Positions 1 to 9,952 of a DNA stretch of 35,213 nt are shown here, piece after piece. The notes beneath the pieces are model-generated. The model made no database searches. It was given only the letters and a program-made list of their open reading frames with translations, and was not told where the DNA came from. The stretch is from Nemertoderma westbladi (lineage: Eukaryota > Xenacoelomorpha > Nemertodermatida > Nemertodermatidae): positions 1 to 35,213 of the forward strand of contig JAUCBJ010001565.1 in assembly GCA_032718475.1 (NCBI GenBank), given 5' to 3'. The position numbers were made by a program, and so were the translations under genes. How positions within the stretch are numbered: the stretch's first letter is position 1; each line of letters opens with the position of its first letter.

Positions 1-1075
1 CTTTAATGGGTAACTCACCTTCCCTCCAGCTCCTAGAAGGCCCCTGAGTCATCCTTTAACGGGTAACTCACCTTCCCTCCAGCTCCTAGAAGGCCCCTGC
101 ATCATCCTTTAATGGGTAACTCACCTTCCCTCCAGCTCCTAGAAGACCCCTGAGTCATCCTTTAACGGGTAACTCACCTTCCCTCCAGCTCCTAGAAGGC
201 CCCTGCATCATCCTTTAATGGGTAACTCACCTTCCCTCCAGCTCCTAGAAGGCCCCTGCATCATCCTTTAATGGGTAACTCACCTTCCCTCCAGCTCCTA
301 GAAGGCCCCTGAGTCATCCTTTAACGGGTAACTCACCTTCCCTCCAGCTCCTGGAAGGCCCCTGCGTCATCCTTTAACGGGTAACTCACCTTCCCTCCAG
401 CTCCTAGAAGGCCCCTGCATCATCCTTTAATGGGTAACTCACCTTCCCTCCAGCTCCTAGAAGGCCCCTGAGTCATCCTTTAACGGGTAACTCACCTTCC
501 CTCCAGCTCCTAGAAGGCCCCTGCATCATCCTTTAACGGGTAACTCACCTTCCCTCCAGCTCCTAGAAGGCCCTTGCGTCATCCTTTCACGGGTAACTCA
601 CCTTCCCTCCAGCTCCTAGAAGGCCCTTGCGTCATTCTTTAACGGGTAACTCACCTTCCCTCCAGCTCCTAGAAGGCCCTTGCGTCATCCTATAATGGGT
701 GACTCACCTTCCCTCCAGCTCCTTGAAGGCCCCTGCGTCATCCTTTAACGGGTAACTCACCTTCCCTCCAGCTCCTAGAAGGCCCTTGCGTCATCCTTTC
801 ACGGGTAACTCACCTTCCCTCCAGCTCCTAGAAGGCCCTTGCGTCATTCTTTAACGGGTAACTCACCTTCCCTCCAGCTCCTGGAAGGCCCCTGCGTTAT
901 CCTTTAATGGGTAACTCACCTTCCCTCCAGCTCCTAGAAGGCCCTTGCGTCATCCTTTAACGGGTAACTCACCTTCCCTCCAGCTCCTATAAGGCCCTTG
1001 CGTCATCCTTTAACGGGTAACTCACCTTCCCTCCAGCTCCTGGAAGGCCCCTGCGTCATCCTTTAACGGGTAACT
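1..1075 (-). repeat. 53-bp minisatellite made of exon tail plus 5' splice site (L1-family gene)
   Basis: About 20 head-to-tail copies of a 53-bp unit with unchanged period: the shared string taactcacct recurs at 11, 64, 117 and so on to 1018. Read on the minus strand, each unit is 50 nt matching the last 50 nt of the adjoining transmembrane exon (1026-1075), followed by intronic GTG. The next unit begins AGTTACCCG, so the donor GTGAGT is formed across the unit junction. The array therefore holds about 20 candidate 5' splice sites, one real and about 19 downstream. Most intronic copies read TTCTAG where the exon has TTCCAG. Copies near 352 and 872 keep the exon base, and others vary (near 720 and 987). 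The array begins before the window, so its full size is unknown. Confidence 0.95.
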
Positions 1076-1225
1076 TTCGGCATCATTGGGCCGATATTTG
1101 TTCTCTCGATCCATCAGAGGATATTTACCGCCGCGGTTTCGCCGCACCAAACAAATTATTAGAATTATGAGGATCAAAAGTACCAGAATAATGATGAGAG
1201 CGATAAACCATGTTTGACCACCTTC
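1026..1225 (-). CDS. L1CAM/neuroglian-family exon: transmembrane segment and proximal cytoplasmic tail
   Basis: This is a 200-nt internal exon. The acceptor is strong (T-rich tract then CAG at 1228-1226) and the donor is GAAG|GTGAGT (intron starts at 1025). It encodes 66 residues plus 2 nt, in phase 0 at the start. Residues 1-5 are EGGQT, followed by a 22-residue hydrophobic span (WFIALIIILVLLILIILIIC then LV). Then comes the basic stop-transfer RRNRGGKYP and an acidic/polar tail ending FQELEG. WFI at the membrane face and (K/R)R-x-(K/R)GGKY just inside are hallmarks of L1-family adhesion molecules (L1CAM, neurofascin, NrCAM, neuroglian), which link homophilic adhesion to ankyrin and spectrin. 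The ankyrin-binding FIGQY-type motif would lie in a later exon outside the window. Reading past the donor meets TGA at once. The exon end lies near the site where vertebrate L1 genes splice an alternative mini-exon, which is recalled knowledge. The family is near certain; the exact paralogue is not. Confidence 0.9.
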
Positions 1226-1506
1226 CTGAAAGAAAAAAATGGTTAACATAATAATTATAATTACTTACTAAATTCATCTAACTAATAGTGCAAAACCTTA
1301 CTGGTAGATTGTAGGTGTGTACAAGATGAAGTGGGCCTTCGTGCGGCACGTGATATAAACATAATATTGGGCCTACAGACAAAAAAAAAACAAGAAAACT
1401 TATCCTAATCTCTGATAACAGCAGATGGTTTAAAATCTCAGAAAATAACTCAGTCTGCAGTCTAAAATTATGTCAGGTATCAATAATCAGGTCGAAAGGA
1501 TTATAG
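1226..1506. other. Intronic AT-rich DNA
   Basis: Start of the roughly 10-kb L1-family intron (1226-11240, read right to left in gene direction). No coding signal seen. A stretch at 1328-1360 (gaagtgggcc, then ccttcg, then cacgtga) recurs in the same orientation at 2025-2056 with a few mismatches, so it is probably a shared fragment of an unidentified dispersed repeat. The segment ends at GGATTATAG (1498-1506), the left target-site copy of the next element. Confidence 0.5.
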
Positions 1507-2446
1507 GGATAGGTGGAATTTGTGACAATACCTAAAAACGGTGACAACAGTCAGCCACAGTCAAAAAATATGGTTGACCATTATCAAAAATGGCCATAAA
1601 CAATGTGAATAATAGTAGATCGCAGTGCTACAAGTAATTCTGCCAAGATTCAGCTCCACATATCGCCGGCAAGTCATTGGAAAACAGCCAAATGTCTGGT
1701 GACAACACACAAAATGTACGGACAACACTCTAAATTATGAATTCAGTATTCTGCAATACAGGTAGAGGTAGATTAATACTTTAATACACCAGGCCAGACA
1801 CCATTCTGCCTGTCATTTTTTTTATACTGAATGTAACTCGCTGGTTCGCAAGCTTAGCCTACGGCTGTTGCTGGTACGGGTAGGCGTATCACTATTTAAA
1901 CCTTGGCCTATAATTAATACCACCGATGAATGCCGGAATGTTTATTAGCCTTCAAACATTCCGCGACAGATCGACCAACAGACGGAAGGACGGACAAGTG
2001 TTGAAAGAAATCCATAAACTACACGAAGTGGGGCCTTCGCGCAGCACGTGACTTAAATTTAATTTAAGTACTAATTCGAAAGTATTACTGTATTAGGATA
2101 TTATTGGAATGTGGTGTGGAATGTTAGGAATGTATATGAATCAGCAGTCCGGTAGAGGTTTACATATTTAAAAGAACTGCCGAAATATAAGTTATATGAG
2201 TATTATTTGTTATGATTTCTACCATTATATTCTTCCACGCAAAGTTCCTAGTCCTATAGGTCCAATCAAAACATTCTGTATATTGCCAATGGTTCAACGT
2301 AATCAAAGAGACGACGCTAGACACGCACGCAGCCAATCCCAGTGAAAAATGCACGCAAATAAGTAGTCATAAGTGATAATTCTAGAAAGGCTTTTCTGCG
2401 AATGTAGGCTATTGTGTAATTCATTTCAGTACCGGTCTGCCTAACT

Positions 2447-2690
2447 GTCTGCACCAGGTGTCTGCACCAGGTGTCTGCACCAGGTGTCTGCACCAGGTGT
2501 CTGCACTAGGTGTCTGCACCAGGTGTCTGCACCAGGTGTCTGCACCCACCAGGTGTCTGCACCAGGTGTCTGCACCAGGTGTCTGCACCAGGTGTCTGCA
2601 CCAGGTGTCTGCACCAGGTGTCTGCACCAGGTGTCTGCACCAGTTGTCTGCACCAGGTGTCTGCACCAGGTGTCTGCACCAGGTGTCTGC
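2447..2690. repeat. 13-bp minisatellite with a CAGGTG core
   Basis: About 18 near-perfect tandem copies of gtctgcaccaggt, with single-base variants (cactagg near 2506, cagttg near 2641) and one 4-bp insertion (cacccacc near 2545). Nearly every unit contains CAGGTG, which is both an E-box and a donor-like AG|GT string. Short open frames across it on both strands are periodic by-products of the repeat. It lies inside the 1507-3824 foldback element, not next to an exon. Confidence 0.95.
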
Positions 2691-2814
2691 TTAACGTTTA
2701 CACCCCAATTCCGCTTGGTTTATATCTTGATTATCAATAAAATAGTAACGTGAAATATTTATGGAGCGTATATTTGAGAATGTTGAAATAATGCGTTTAG
2801 TAGTGTGACCAGCG

Positions 2815-3310
2815 TCTTGAATTTCCGCTTACCTCTAGCGGCAGACTGGAGAAATGCAGATCGACCACCTTCCTCAGAAAGACGCAGCATGTGCTCTAGT
2901 ACATATGCCAATATTCACTTTAAATAAATTAATATCAAGGAATTGGGGACAGTTATACATTTCGCCCTCTAGCGGCAGACTGGAGGACTCCAGACCGTTT
3001 ACTGCCCACCAAAGACTCAGGCCGACTTCTACTACATATCTGCTACGTTTCAGCTTGAACGGATCATAAATAACGAGATGGGAGAAAGATTTCACTTTCA
3101 AACATTTCGCCCTCTAGCGGCAGACTGAAGAACTGCACACGGATTAGCCTTCAATTCAATTCAATTCAATTCCTTCTTTCAAAGTCACAGCTAATGGTCT
3201 AGTACATATCTGCCAAATTTCAGCATAAATGGATTAAAAGCAAAGAAATGGGAGGACATTTAACGTTTAGACATGTGGCCCTCTAGCAGGAGACTATTGC
3301 TCTGATGGTG
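2815..3310. repeat. Degenerate ~140-bp repeats with a CTCTAGCGGCAGACTG core
   Basis: The core ctctagcggcagactg recurs near 2833, 2971 and 3111, and in weaker form near 3285. Between the cores lie related stretches (tagtacatat, tgccaaattt, cagc). Spacing is roughly 138-173 bp. A further diverged copy lies outside the foldback near 3896 (ctcttagcggtagactgtag), so the family is wider than the element. No coding potential. Confidence 0.7.
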
Positions 3311-3415
3311 TCTGAAAGTCTCTCAAACGTCTCAACTTTAGCTCATATTGATACCTACAAATTTTCAACTTGGCAGCTTTAAATCCGACAAAGTTATTAG
3401 CATGTCAAAATCGTA

Positions 3416-3459
3416 ACGACGACGACGACGACGACAACGACGACGACGACGACGACAAC
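3416..3459. repeat. (GAC)n microsatellite
   Basis: About 14 GAC/ACG triplets interrupted once or twice by CAA. It is a simple repeat inside the foldback element and not in an open frame of interest. Confidence 0.95.
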
Positions 3460-3833
3460 TATTTGCATAAATTGACCCACCCCCTAACAGTGTCAATTCG
3501 CTAAGGCTCCGCCAACTTCGTGGCTCGCCCCACATAATAATACTGTAGGCCTATCTGGTAAGCAGTATTGCTGTATTGCAGAATACTGAATTCATAATTT
3601 AGAGTGTTGTCCGTACATTTTGTGTGTTGTCAACAGACATTTGACTGTTTTCCTACGACTTGCCGGCGATATGCGGAACTGAAACTTGGCAGAATTACTT
3701 TTAGGGCTGCGATCTACTATTATTCACATTGTTTATGGCCATTTTTGATAATGGTCAACCATTTTTTTTACTGTGGCTGACTGTTGTCACCGTTTTTAGG
3801 TATTGTCACAAATTCCACCTATCCGGATTATAG

Positions 3834-4859
3834 GGCAACAACAATAATAGATAGAAATAATAAATAGCAGAAGGTTTTTCATTTCAGACATTTCGCTCTC
3901 TTAGCGGTAGACTGTAGAACTGCAGATGGTTTAGCGTCCCCACGAAGACGAAGCAAGGGGTCTAGTAAATATCTTCCACAGATTATCCTTTACAGATTAT
4001 AAACTCCGAACCGGCAGGTTGGGCTCCTATTGGGCCGAGTTGGTGTCGCGAATTCCATCATATGGTGGATGTTGAGAAGCCAGAGACATTCGATCCTGTT
4101 CCGATTCGTTCAGTTGCTGCCAATGTTCCTGCCATTGGGGCTCGGTTTGAATCCACTGCGTGTTGAGTCCACTGGATGCCAGCTAGTGTTGGGGGACTTT
4201 GGATATGGCTGTATGTCATATAAGGATGCTGGAGGTTGTTCAGCTGGCTCTGGGCTGACACTATTGCTTAGACAGGGGCCTATCATATAAAGCAGTACCA
4301 AGTACAGCTTGCAAGTTGGCTTATTACTAGGCCAGTAGCGAAAAGCAGCGGGTAGAAAGTAGCCATCAGTAGCGAGTGAACAGTGGGAAAGTAGTGAGTA
4401 AATTGTTAAAACAGAAAGTAACTTAAGAAAATGTTTCATGTCGATTTTTTTGTAACTCGCGCATTTTATTAATTTACTTTCTACTTTCCTCTACAACATG
4501 TCCTGCAAAGCATATCCCAAATATACAGTTGCTGTTTAAATTGAGTAAATGAACCCCCCTAATTTTTCTTTAAATTATAATGAGATTGCATGAAATTGAA
4601 ACGGAGATAGTTTGACAACCCGACTTTTTTCTGGATTATTCCAAATTCCTATCTTCGCAAAAAATATCAGAATCAGAGCTGGAAAAGTATTTTTTTTCTT
4701 CAAATGTTAAGGTCAAGTTAAAAGTATCATTTTATTAAATCCAAAAAGCAAATGTACCGGTGGTTCAGTGCAGTACTGCAATATTAAATGTCTTGTATTA
4801 TAGTGTCTTAATTCAGTGCCTTCCCCCGATCCCTAATCTATATTTGATCGCATGAAATT
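3834..4859. other. Intronic DNA without recognised genes
   Basis: Contains the diverged CTCTAGCGG-type repeat near 3870-3990. A less AT-rich block at about 4020-4370 contains ggtttgaatcc (near 4145), a possible Pol III box B, but no convincing box A. The rest is AT-rich intron. An open frame on the minus strand (4110-4439) starts with a hydrophobic segment but has no recognisable domain and no splice context. Confidence 0.4.
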
Positions 4860-5235
4860 TGAAACAGAGATAGTTTCACCTCCCTCCTCCTTCGCGGGTG
4901 AGCAAGAATTTATATTTTAGTTTTCAATCTTAAGCTAAAAGCGTTTAAATAGGTTTCTCCTTCGATACTGCACCAGTTCGGCACTGGTTCGATATGGGTC
5001 ACCCATTTTTTTTATATAAATATAAATCATTTATAGGTACTTTATAAGAGTTTTTGCACATTAATAAATATAATTAATATATATAATATTTATGTATTAT
5101 ATATATATTATATATTTTATAGGTGAGTTTGTAAAATTTCCAAATTGGGTGACCCATATCGAACCAGTGCCACCAGTTCCACGTCCACCGCAGTCATTAT
5201 TCATTTATTCAACCTCATAACTAGATAAGTCATTT
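4860..5235. mobile_element. Fragment of the 6345-7040 repeat family, interrupted by a MITE
   Basis: 4870-4979 (gtttcacctccctcctcctt, then gggtgagc, then ttcgata, then tgcaccagtt) and 5172-5225 (accgcagt, tattc) are together colinear with the left arm of the palindromic element at 6345-7040. The two halves are split by the 192-bp hAT-like MITE, so this copy is older than that insertion. Confidence 0.7.
4980..5171. mobile_element. 192-bp hAT-like MITE with 8-bp target-site duplication
   Basis: Starts GGCACTGGTTCGATATGGGT and ends with the exact inverted repeat (gggtgacccatatcgaacca then gtgcc). Terminal inverted repeats are about 27 bp and the interior is AT-rich and non-coding. Direct flanking copies of ACCAGTTC lie at 4972-4979 and 5172-5179. 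Eight-bp duplications are characteristic of hAT transposons. No transposase, so mobilised in trans if at all. Confidence 0.9.
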
Positions 5236-5650
5236 ATCAGATAGCAAGCCAGCATAGCCAACTATATACAAAGCCATATAGCCAGGATGAATAATTTAAT
5301 TTTAATTGTAATTCTAGTGAAAAAATGAAAGATGTAAGTATTAATCTGAAATTAAAAAGTAAAATACTTTTCAAGCTCTGCTCTGAATTCAATCGTTTGG
5401 AAAATTATCGTCAGTCGATATAGCACTAATCGTACCACAGGATCTATCCATTGTTCTTGTATCTCTGGTGGATGGGTTGTATTGCGATGGGTAAGATTGG
5501 CTACAGATGGATGGGTAGTATTGAGAGGAATCCAGATCTGTAAATATTCCGAATTTCAATATCACTATATTCACTATAAATTAAATAAATAACTTATTTA
5601 ATTAATATTTAATTAATTTATATTGGTAGACAGACCCCTTGTCAGCCGCA
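5236..5650. other. AT-rich intronic DNA, nothing recognised
   Basis: No open frame with domain features, no inverted repeats long enough to call, and no splice-flanked coding segment seen. Confidence 0.5.
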
Positions 5651-5653
5651 TAA

Positions 5654-5832
5654 GGCAGCGTTCACACTACCGAGTCAAAGTCAAAGTCAAAAGACAAAAT
5701 GTAAATCACAAAACATGAAATTTATTTTTTTCTAGAATCCCCTGATGTATTATTATTTATTATTGCTAGCTAACTATATTTATTTTATTTTGACTTTTAC
5801 TTTGACTTTGACTCGGTAGTGTGAACGCGGCC
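5654..5832. mobile_element. 179-bp Harbinger-like MITE
   Basis: Terminal inverted repeats of about 40 bp: left GGCAGCGTTCACACTACCGA, right its near-complement (tcggtagtgtgaacgcggcc), each followed inward by AGTCAAAGTCAAAGT-like runs. Flanked by TAA on both sides (5651-5653 and 5833-5835), a 3-bp TWA duplication typical of PIF/Harbinger. The interior has no coding capacity. Confidence 0.85.
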
Positions 5833-6052
5833 TAACAGTTGTTTCAATAAAAAAAAATAGGAAATATGTTCGAAATCGAAAGTTGAATGGTTTTCCTATT
5901 TGTAAGACTTTACTATCAAACCATTCAAGAACACCATAAAAATAAAGAATAAAAATGCGATATTCAAGAATACGGAAACTATAATACCGCCGTTAACAGC
6001 TAATACTCATCGCAATCAATTATGTCCGTTTAAACGGAAAGTATTACTACAG

Positions 6053-7852
6053 TACACCATGATCCGTAATACAGTGTCATTTTCTGATGACACGGGCCCC
6101 CCAGATTTTTCTACAAATCTTTACCATATTGCTTTAACTTTGAAACACAACTAGTTCCACTCACCGTCGTTGACCCCATGAAGCCGGAATTTTCGATTTT
6201 GCCCTTTAACTATTTTTTATAAGCGTTTTAAAAAAGTGTTTTTTTGCGAAATCGCACCCTCCGTGACGTGGCCATTCTCCACATTACCTCCGTGACGTGG
6301 CCATTCTCCACATTAGTCGTAATTTTATTCTATTCTAATTAATTTTATAGTTTCACCTCCTTCCTCCTCCGTGGGTGAGCCAGAATTTTTATTTTTGCTT
6401 TCATTCTTTAGCTACAAGCGTTTAAAAAAAGTGTCTCCGTCGATATTGCTTGCACCAGTTACACCGCAGTTATTCTTCAAACATTTAGTGATTTGTTGGT
6501 ACTAGACAGCTGACCGTGCAAGGATTCCAAATATGTAAAAACATTTGAATTTTGTTGGGAAATAGCTGAGATGAGGGCATTTTAATTTCGCATGTATTAG
6601 CTTCCACTGCAGGCCATTTATTCTATTAAATAAATACACAATGTTCTAGAACATTTTGATTATGTATGAATATCCATATACTAGTATTATCATGTAGGCA
6701 TTGCATTGTTGCCAAACTACTGAGATAAACAAAATGTTCTAGAACATTGTGTATTTATTAAGTAGAATAAATGGCCTGCAGCGGAAGCAAATACATGCAA
6801 AATTCGAACGCCAATAACTCAGCTATTTCCCAACCAAATTCACATATTTTTACATATTTGGAATCCTTGCACGGTCAGCTTTCTACTAGTACCAACAAAT
6901 CACTAAATGTTTCAAGAATAACTGCGGTGTAACTGGTGCAATATCGACGAGGACACTTTTTTTTAAACGCTTGTAGCTAAAGAATGAAAGCAAAAATAAA
7001 AATTCTGGCTCACCCAGCAAGGAGGAGGACACTATATTCCACTGAATAACGACACTATATTCCAGGACATGGTGTATAAATTTCGTTGAGAAACATCAGT
7101 CTTTGAAAGCCTATATCTCAGCTGTTTCTCAACGAAATTCATAATATTGTGTTACATAATTCGAATCCTTGTAACGCAATCTTTCTAATGATATGAAAAG
7201 AATACGACTAATGTGAAGAATGGCCGCGACATGGAGGTGCGATGTCGCAAGACACTTTTTTAAAACGCTTATAAAAATATTTTTTAGGCTATCAAAGATA
7301 GCAATAATTATTGTTCGGTGTAGGCAATTTTTTCTATTTAATAAATACACAATATTCTAGAACGTGTTATTTATTTTATGAGTTGGTAGGCAACAGCGGT
7401 TTTCATATCCAATATATCTATTGCGTAGCTATTCATACATAAACAAAATGTTCCAGAACATCGTGTATTTATTAAATAGAATAAATGGCCTTCAGCAAAG
7501 GATAATTCTTGCAATCTTTGAACGCCTGTATCTCAGCTATTTCTCAACGAAATTCAGATATTGTTACATATTTTTGGACTCCTTGCAACGCAAGCTTTTT
7601 AATGATATGGAATAATTACGACTAATGTGAAGAATAGCCACGATGCGGAGGGTGCAATTTCGCAAAACACTTTTTTAAAACTCTTATTAAAATTTAAAGG
7701 CAAAATTGAAAATTCCGGCTTCATGGGGTCAACGACGGTGAGTTGAACTATTTGTGTTTCAAACTTCAAACAATGTGATAAAGATTTGTATAAAAATCTG
7801 GGGGGGGACCCGTGTCATCAGAAAATGACACTATATTACGGTTCATGGTGTA
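6053..7852. mobile_element. Composite foldback element, TA-flanked
   Basis: Outer arms are about 250 bp, inverted. The left begins TACACCATGATCCGTAATAC and the right ends attacggttcatggtgta. Both carry the cttcatggggtcaacgacgg block and a run of aligned G or C (near 6103 and 7802). TA at each tip could be a 2-bp duplication of the Tc1/mariner kind or part of the repeat. Inside are the palindrome at 6345-7040 and a second inverted pair around 7320-7500 (tattctagaac and gttccagaaca). There are also two same-strand copies of the ctcagctgtttctcaacgaa block near 7117 and 7531. This suggests serial insertion of related foldback copies. No transposase frame. Confidence 0.75.
6345..7040. repeat. Palindromic (foldback) element nested in the 6053-7852 element
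   Basis: Two arms of about 330 bp in inverted orientation around a centre near 6690. The arm blocks gtgggtgagccagaattttt, gcaccagttacaccgcagtt, tttagtgatttgttggtact and ggccatttattctattaaat all reappear reverse-complemented between 6740 and 7030. Arms are similar but not identical, so the palindrome is not recent. Related to the fragment at 4860-5235. Confidence 0.8.
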
Positions 7853-8241
7853 ATAGGAATAGGTAGGTACTAATTAATAGGTAGGTAGGGGGTTCCGATG
7901 GGGGTGTTGGTTTGGGGGGGCGAAGGCCGCCTCTCACATTCCCAACCATCCTCGCTACGTCACTATGCATCTGAATAAGATAAATAAGCAAATGAACATG
8001 GACGAGTAATCAGTAGGCAGAGTTATGTGCAGAAGTAGGCCTACTGGTATAATATAAGCTATTGCAAAGGTAGACGAGTCTATACAGGAATATGCCACGC
8101 CATAAGTCATTTTTTTGTAATAAAAACTAGTAAAATAAATTAAATGTACATAAATTTGTAAATAAAATGGTATTAATAAATACTAGCAATAATTTGCCAT
8201 TGGTAATAAAAACTAGTAATAACTATTTATTCCAAAATTGT
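7853..8241. other. Intronic DNA with a short direct repeat flanking the next foldback
   Basis: AT-rich with a short G-rich stretch near 7890-7925. The string ggtattaataaatactagca (8170-8189) reappears at 9487-9506 with one mismatch (tgtattaataaatactagca), in the same orientation, on the far side of the next foldback. No gene seen. Confidence 0.5.
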
Positions 8242-9456
8242 AACATTACTCAACGCCGTTAGTATTAACAGCGAGTTGTTATTTAGCACTTTACAACTTT
8301 AGAGGACATTACAGCATTGTATTGGCCTGTACATTTAGTATTGTATTTGGTGTTAATGTCCCCTTAGTGGACATTACTTAACGCCGTCATGGGTTACCAC
8401 GTAAACAATCGGTGGAAATTTGCCTGACAGCCAGATAGGCCTACTGCATTACCTAGCGGTAGGCGGGGTATAGCTATTAATAACCAGTAGGACCTAGCTA
8501 TATTATTATAACATGGCTCCAAACGCCACCATAAATATAACCTAACTTATTTATAACATAATTTATGTCATTTTTACATTTATTTATACAGCAACTAATA
8601 TAATTTGTGCACTTTCTATCACTTATAATGTATATGCACAATCATTTCGTAATGTTAACATTTTGGAAAACTACATACATACTTGTTGCAAAGTACTTTA
8701 CAGTGTTCTGTTCCTCGTGGCTTTATTTTCACTCACTCACTAACGTTCGTTCGTGTAACAAAGCCACTCGGATCATCACACTGTAAAGTGCTACTTTACA
8801 CACAAGTATGTAAATAGTTATTACATACCTTTGTTGTAAAGTAGCAGTTACAGTAGTAACAGTAGTTGTTACAGTGTGATGATGTGTAAAGTAGCACTTT
8901 ACAGTGTGCTGATCCGAGTGGCTTTGATACACTAACTAACGTTAGTGAGTGAGTGAAAATAAAGCCACGAGTATCAGAACACTGTAAAGTACTTTGCAAC
9001 AAGTATGTATGTAGTTTTATTCCAAAATGTTAACATTACGAAATGATTGTATATATATATTATAAGTGAAAGAAACTACACAAATTATATTAGTTGCTGT
9101 ATAAAGAAATTAAAAAATGACATAAATTATGTTATAAATAAGTTAGCTTATATTTATGGTGGCGTTTGGAGCCATGTTAATAGTTTATAGCTACTGGTTA
9201 TTAATTTATACCGGTAGATAATGCAGTAGGCCTGGCTGTCAGGCAATTAATTATGAATGCCACCTATTGTTTACGTGGTAACCAATGACGCCGTAACTTT
9301 ACATCTCACCGTCATTGGTTACCACATAAACAACGGACATTACAACACTCAATACAATACTAAATGTACAGGCAAATACAATGCTGTAATGTCCTCTAAA
9401 GTTGTAAAGTGCTAAATAACAACACGCTGTTAATACTAACGGCGTTGAGTAATGTT
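8242..9456. mobile_element. ~1.2-kb near-complete snapback element
   Basis: Left arm starts AACATTACTCAACGCCGTTA and right arm ends with its complement (taacggcgttgagtaatgtt). Matching inverted blocks continue inward almost to the centre: ttacaactttagaggacatt, taacgccgtcat, gccaccataaatataacct, aactacatacatacttgttg, tactttacagtg, cgtggctttattttcactca. The centre near 8850 holds further palindromes built on gtaaagtagcactttac. No target duplication could be fixed at the tips and no transposase is present. Superfamily unknown. Confidence 0.8.
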
Positions 9457-9769
9457 TCAATTTGAAAATTTGGAAAATAAAATTGTATTAATAAATACTA
9501 GCAATAATTAATATTTATATACAATGTAAATAGGACATATGATAATGCTGTCCATAGCAAAAAATTCACTTATTCACAATTCACTTATTATTAATAATTA
9601 ATATTCTCACTCCAACAGCATATCTGCAAACCTAATATTATCAATTAAGAAAATTATTATTTATTTAAATTTATGCAATTAATTCTTTTGTTAGAAAGCA
9701 AATGGCATTAACTAGCAAATACGACACAGCAAATTGTTAGTTTTAATTTAATGAATTCAGCAAAAGCAA
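9457..9769. other. AT-rich intronic DNA, nothing recognised
   Basis: Contains the right copy of the attaataaatactagca direct repeat and otherwise featureless AT-rich sequence with many TTA/TAA runs. Confidence 0.5.
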
Positions 9770-9952
9770 GCAAACAGTCGGCCGAAGCCGGAGGCGACCC
9801 GAAGGCTCCTCCTTCGATAGCTGCTACCCGAAGAGTCTCTAGTCTTCATTTAATCGACCCATATGGATGGATGGAAAGGCTGAATGGTCGATGACTGGTC
9901 TCGAACCTACAACCAATAGATTGTAAGACCGGAGCCCAACCAACTAAGCTCC
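9770..9952 (-). mobile_element. tRNA-derived SINE
   Basis: Read on the minus strand, the head at about 9952-9890 has a Pol III promoter layout. Box A is tRNA-like (TAGTTGGTTGGG, complement of 9935-9946) and box B is a perfect GGTTCGAGACC (complement of 9897-9907). The following non-tRNA body contains gggtagcagctatcgaagga and cttcgggtcgcctccgg. The same body is found on the plus strand at 17208-17295, confirming a dispersed family. The head is too diverged in its stems to be a working tRNA. Confidence 0.75.

Larger units (their letters stand above)
1507..3824. mobile_element. Foldback DNA transposon with 9-bp target-site duplication (MULE-like)
   Basis: Long terminal inverted repeats of about 300 bp: the left arm starts GGATAGGTGGAATTTGTGAC and the right arm ends with its reverse complement. 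The arms continue matching through segments such as gtacggacaacactctaaat. The element is flanked on both sides by the direct repeat GGATTATAG (1498-1506 and 3825-3833). A 9-bp duplication with long inverted repeats fits Mutator-like elements. No transposase is visible, so it is non-autonomous. Its interior carries the 13-bp minisatellite, a run of about 140-bp degenerate repeats and a GAC microsatellite. Boundary confidence is high; superfamily assignment is by duplication length only. Confidence 0.85.

Noticed and set aside
2421-2753. Overlapping open frames on both strands in the 13-bp repeat
   Set aside because: A 13-bp period gives open frames on both strands by composition. No domain and no independent support.
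4110-4439. 109-codon minus-strand frame with a hydrophobic N-terminus resembling a signal peptide
   Set aside because: Composition alone. No family resemblance, no promoter or splice context, and it lies inside an intron full of decayed repeats.
9890-9952. Functional tRNA gene
   Set aside because: Boxes A and B are present but the acceptor and anticodon stems do not pair properly, and the sequence continues into a SINE body found elsewhere in the window.
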